From the NCBI RefSeq assembly GCF_021389975.1, contig NZ_CP089981.1:3621501-3685500 (forward strand): a DNA stretch of 64,000 nt. The letters are read 5' to 3'. A program made the translations under genes and the position numbers. The DNA is from Fulvivirga ulvae. GTDB taxonomy: Bacteria > Bacteroidota > Bacteroidia > Cytophagales > Cyclobacteriaceae. A model generated the notes under the pieces. That model ran no database searches, had not been told where the DNA came from, and saw only the letters and a program-made list of their open reading frames with translations. The stretch's first letter is position 1, and every line of letters begins with the position of its first letter. Of the stretch, positions 61,117 to 64,000 are shown one piece after another.

Positions 61117-62211
61117 ATGCAAACCAATAATAGAATACTGGCCATTGACTTTGCGCGTGGCCTTAGTGTAGTACTTATGATACTCGTGCATACCATGCTC
61201 GTGTATGGTGATGCCGCAACCCGAAACGAATCTGCTTTAGGACAGATAGTTCATATATTAGGGCAGGGTGCCCCCATGTTCCTCGTGTCCATGGGTATTT
61301 CCTTCGTCTTTTCACGTAAGCAAAGTTTTAAGGGATCCCTCAAAAGAGGAGGTATTATCCTGCTGGCCGGTTACACCATGAACATCCTCAAGTTTGTAGT
61401 CCCTACATTATTCTTCGGAGGGCTTCCAGTACCTTTTGTAGAAGCCTACGGTATGACCTATGGTGACCCTTCCAACATGGTGTTCTTCCTTCTGCTGGGA
61501 GACATTCTGCAATTGGCAGGCCTGACTCTTATCCTGATGGCATTTATCGTGCGCTTTTCCAAAAGCAAATATGTACCTTTAGTACTGGCCTTGTTCATCG
61601 TTTTGGTGTCCAGCGAGCTGAGGGGCTACAGGCCAGGCATAGTGGGGTTGGATTATATCTGCGATTTGCTCTGGGGAGCAACCTATCAGGTATATTTCCC
61701 TATGTTTCCATGGAGTGCATTTATATTGATAGGCCTGTTTTTTGGTATGTGGTTCAGGGAAAAAGGTTCTGACCAGGTATTTCTTTTTAAGTCCATGCTG
61801 GTAGTAGGTTTAGGTTTGCTTACTGTTGGCGTATTAATGTGCCTGTATGATTTCACCTATCACTTTGGCGATTATTACCACCTAGGCCCTGGGGGATCGC
61901 TAGGTTTGATGGGGCTCAACCTTGTAGCGCTTTGGATAGTCAACCTACTGACTACACATATCAAAAACAACCGTGCCTTTAGGTTTTTATATTACTGCAG
62001 CCGGAATGTTACCTCACTATATATCACACAATGGGTATTGATTAACTGGGGAATGTCCGTTTTCGGTTTTTGGGAGCATCAGGGGGTAGTTGTACTATCA
62101 CTTATGCTGCTGTTCCTGTTCTTGTCATTAAGTCTGGTGTACCTGAAAAATAATTACCGTACACTCTTGATGTCGCAAAAGAACCCGGAAAGTTTGAGCA
62201 AAAGTACCTGA
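61117..62211 (+). CDS. Membrane acyltransferase-like protein (DUF1624/HGSNAT type)
   Basis: A 364-aa integral membrane protein with about ten TM segments. The N-terminal RILAIDFARGLSVVLMILVH and GQGAPMFLVSMGISFVFSRK are the signature of DUF1624/heparan-alpha-glucosaminide N-acetyltransferase-like proteins, which move acyl groups across membranes. Its place between the siderophore operon and a siderophore receptor suggests it modifies or transports the siderophore, but a surface-glycan role cannot be excluded. It is followed by a terminator. Confidence 0.83.
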   Translation: MQTNNRILAIDFARGLSVVLMILVHTMLVYGDAATRNESALGQIVHILGQGAPMFLVSMGISFVFSRKQSFKGSLKRGGIILLAGYTMNILKFVVPTLFFGGLPVPFVEAYGMTYGDPSNMVFFLLLGDILQLAGLTLILMAFIVRFSKSKYVPLVLALFIVLVSSELRGYRPGIVGLDYICDLLWGATYQVYFPMFPWSAFILIGLFFGMWFREKGSDQVFLFKSMLVVGLGLLTVGVLMCLYDFTYHFGDYYHLGPGGSLGLMGLNLVALWIVNLLTTHIKNNRAFRFLYYCSRNVTSLYITQWVLINWGMSVFGFWEHQGVVVLSLMLLFLFLSLSLVYLKNNYRTLLMSQKNPESLSKST

Positions 62212-62239
62212 GAAATGTCTTAAAATAATTTAACGGGTG

Positions 62240-62286
62240 CCAGGTCCGAAAGAGAGTAGGTAGTACTCTGACCGGACTTGGTGCTT
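62240..62286 (+). terminator. Terminator of the membrane acyltransferase gene
   Basis: CCAGGTCCG pairs with CGGACTTGG (one G-U pair), with an inner AGAG/CTCT stem, followed by TGCTTTT, 28 nt past the stop. Confidence 0.8.
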
Positions 62287-62481
62287 TTGCCCAACCGATT
62301 CGGATAATTCTTAAAGTTTAAATCGTAAAAAGCACACCAAATACCTCTTCAAGGAGGAAATTTACATACACATCTAATATGAGGGTAGCTTTTCTGTAGA
62401 AAGATGGCGACCATGCACCTAAAAAGAATGGAGCCTCTGCCTTAAGGTCTTGCTTTTGCTAGTACTACAGAACAGTTAAAC

Positions 62482-62512
62482 TTTTACCAAACTTTTAAAG
62501 CTTTAGTAAAGC
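62482..62512. repeat. Diverged hairpin repeat, copy 2
   Basis: TTTTACCAAACTTTT, then AAAGCTTTAGTAAAGC: the reverse-complement relative of the hairpin at 8071-8104. The match continues outside the arms (CTACAGAACAG here, CTGTTCTGTAG there), showing common ancestry. Confidence 0.5.
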
Positions 62513-62742
62513 CGCAGTTTAGTTCTTATAGCCGCTATTCTGGTAAACTTAAATTAATCGGAAAGATGTAGGTATAGAGTATCCGAATGGATATTAGATA
62601 AAAATAGCGGGATCAGGCTGTTACACCTGATCATTTGTTTTAATAACCTTACTAAAAATGTCCGCTATTTTCATTGTCCGTTTGCTGCTGTTGGTTGGGC
62701 CAGCGGCTATGAATCCGGACAAATAATGTGTTAGTTTTCGAA

Positions 62743-62769
62743 CAGCTCCTCCCGTTAAGAAAGGAGCTG
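62743..62769. terminator. Hairpin near the receptor gene's 3' end
   Basis: CAGCTCCT and AGGAGCTG pair perfectly, 11 nt past the stop of the minus-strand receptor gene. The T-tract is on the plus-strand side (CTTTATTC); on the receptor's own strand the U-tract is weak. Confidence 0.55.
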
Positions 62770-62779
62770 CTTTATTCTT

Positions 62780-64000
62780 TTAAAATTTGTATTGCAGGTT
62801 CAACCTGAAATTAGTGCCAGGCTCGGTTTGCCAGTAGTAGAAAGAGCTGTAAGCACTACCTGAGTACAGGTATTCGTTTAGCAGGTTATTGACGTTCAGT
62901 CCTATTTTCAGGTCATCATTCTGCCATGAAACTGCTCCATCCAGTCTGAAGTAGTCAGGTAGAGCAGACTCATTATCTGCATTCCAGGTCCAGCTGGAGC
63001 GGTCTACCTGGTATTGGTAGCCCATAGATACCGTAAAGCCATTTAGCACCTGGTCAGGCAGGTTATAGTGCAGCCATCCGTTCGTAATGTGCTTGGCATG
63101 GCCTGCTACGCGGGTGCCCACTACTGATTCGTCGGTGTCCTCAGTTACTTCTACATTAGTGTTGGCGTAGTTCAGTACCACGCTTAAGCCGTCTACGATC
63201 TCACCCTGAATATCAAATTCTATTCCCTGAGATTGTACCTCACCAAGCTGGATAGAGAAGTTTACATTTTCAGGATCAGCGGTAAGTACGTTGGTTTTAG
63301 TAATGGTGTAAACAGAGAGTGAAGTATTCCATTTGCCGTCAGCCCAGTTCCTTTTTATACCACCTTCCAGGTCGTTGCCCCTTACAGGCTCAAAGGCATT
63401 GCCTTGCGCATCTGCGCCACCCTGAGGGCTGAAAGACTGATCGTAAAGTCCATATACCGTGGTATTTTTGTCCAGAGATACATTCAAGCCTACTCTTGGT
63501 GTAAATGCCTCATCTTCGGTAGTAGTACCATAACTCCAGCCATCCAGGGCGGTATATCTGCCTGCCAGGGTAAGACGGATACGGTCATTCCAGAACCCAA
63601 TCTCATCCTGTAAATAAAGAGCGGAGTATCTCTGACCAACATTATTTACGCCGGCACGCTTGCGAATGCTTTTTGAACGATCAAAAGTAGGTATGGAGTC
63701 AGAAGGTACTCCATGTACAGGATTATAAATATTGAAAGGAACGTTGCCACCAAGCAGACCACCCTGTCCCCAGTCAGCAAAGTAATCCTTCTGTCCGATA
63801 TCTACACCTCCGAGTATCTGGTGAGTAACAGCGCCTGTTTGTACAGATCCGTTAACGAATACCTGGGCAAGTTTTGATTCATTAAGAGCATCCCAGATAC
63901 CAAGTCCTCTGAGCATGTTACCGTCGGCATCAACGCCTTCCGGCCAAAGAGATGAACCTATTTGTTTGTAATTTAAATAGCCTAATTGTGCGGTTACTTC
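62780..64000 (-). CDS. TonB-dependent siderophore receptor, C-terminal part (5' end outside window)
   Basis: The open frame runs past the window edge with no start; ~406 residues are visible. They form the barrel of a ferric-siderophore receptor: SALYLQDEIGFWNDRIRLTL, TTVYGLYDQSFSPQGGADAQ, EVQSQGIEFDIQGEIVDGLS and the C-terminal aromatic NFRLNLQYKF. The -YGLYDQSFSPQ- pattern is typical of the ferrichrome/hydroxamate receptor group (FhuE/FpvA-like). It is transcribed toward the siderophore operon and probably takes up the iron-loaded product or a related xenosiderophore. The signal peptide, STN (if any) and plug lie outside. Confidence 0.92.
   Translation of the reverse strand, partial: EVTAQLGYLNYKQIGSSLWPEGVDADGNMLRGLGIWDALNESKLAQVFVNGSVQTGAVTHQILGGVDIGQKDYFADWGQGGLLGGNVPFNIYNPVHGVPSDSIPTFDRSKSIRKRAGVNNVGQRYSALYLQDEIGFWNDRIRLTLAGRYTALDGWSYGTTTEDEAFTPRVGLNVSLDKNTTVYGLYDQSFSPQGGADAQGNAFEPVRGNDLEGGIKRNWADGKWNTSLSVYTITKTNVLTADPENVNFSIQLGEVQSQGIEFDIQGEIVDGLSVVLNYANTNVEVTEDTDESVVGTRVAGHAKHITNGWLHYNLPDQVLNGFTVSMGYQYQVDRSSWTWNADNESALPDYFRLDGAVSWQNDDLKIGLNVNNLLNEYLYSGSAYSSFYYWQTEPGTNFRLNLQYKF

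Larger units (their letters stand above)
62212..62779. other. Intergenic region with terminators and a repeat
   Basis: No gene is supported. It contains the terminator of the acyltransferase gene (62240-62286), a diverged hairpin repeat (62482-62512) and a hairpin beside the receptor's 3' end (62743-62769). The stretch 62290-62450 shows nothing recognisable. Confidence 0.55.

Noticed and set aside
1..64000. Prophage, integron or transposon boundary
   Set aside because: No integrase, transposase, tRNA-linked att repeats or phage structural genes were seen.

Overview
The window reads as chromosomal DNA of a Bacteroidota bacterium, most likely an aquatic or soil Cytophagales-type organism (inference). 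The reasons are moderate GC content, many short-signal lipoproteins, an ECF sigma/FecR/TonB-receptor cascade with an STN-type receptor, a gene fragment ending in a type IX secretion-like C-terminal domain, DUF4136/DUF2007/TfoX-type small proteins, and many Crp/Fnr-type regulators without FNR cysteines. No rRNA, tRNA, CRISPR array, transposase or phage gene was seen.

Region 1-33.6 kb is a patchwork of small metabolic, stress and repair genes in short operons. It holds a thioredoxin-reductase-like oxidoreductase, metallo-hydrolase, DHFR-family protein, tautomerase/SDR/SnoaL-like/nitronate monooxygenase operon, glutathione peroxidase with OhrR, AlkZ-like winged-helix protein, arylamine N-acetyltransferase, endonuclease V, polyphosphate glucokinase, DJ-1 protein, AhpD-like protein and several GNATs. 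Several genes are damaged: a DHFR-family gene whose only plausible start is ATA, two genes broken by single-base changes in T runs, and a 3' remnant of a T9SS-type secreted protein.

Region 34.3-39.8 kb holds the most unusual locus. Two near-identical ~255-bp repeats with nested hairpins flank a 96-aa gene. Beside them, on the minus strand, lies a compact three-gene operon: an ATP-grasp ligase, a 663-aa protein with an all-helical-looking N-terminus and a papain-like Gln/Cys/His/Asn C-terminus, and a divergent alanine-racemase homologue. Its gene content suggests biosynthesis or processing of a D-amino-acid-containing amide or peptide; I do not recognise it as a described system.

Region 40-53.2 kb carries a PAP2 phosphatase, DinB protein, Crp/Fnr regulator and lipid-type metallo-hydrolase, then an ECF sigma factor - FecR anti-sigma - TonB receptor - beta-propeller phytase unit (probable phytate or phosphate scavenging). 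Next come a class III nucleotide cyclase and a small membrane-protein/metzincin-like protease cluster that includes a 51-aa gene.

Region 53.2-64 kb is an NRPS-independent hydroxamate siderophore locus: PLP decarboxylase, amine N-hydroxylase, MFS exporter, acyl-CoA N-acyltransferase and IucA/IucC synthetase. It is preceded by a perfect 7-1-7 palindrome resembling a Fur box and followed by a membrane acyltransferase and a TonB-dependent siderophore receptor that runs off the window. The decarboxylase would supply a diamine, the hydroxylase and acyltransferase would make the hydroxamate, the synthetase would join the units, the MFS protein would export the product and the receptor would retrieve its iron complex. 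A family of short palindromes (TCTGTC...GACAGA) brackets this locus.
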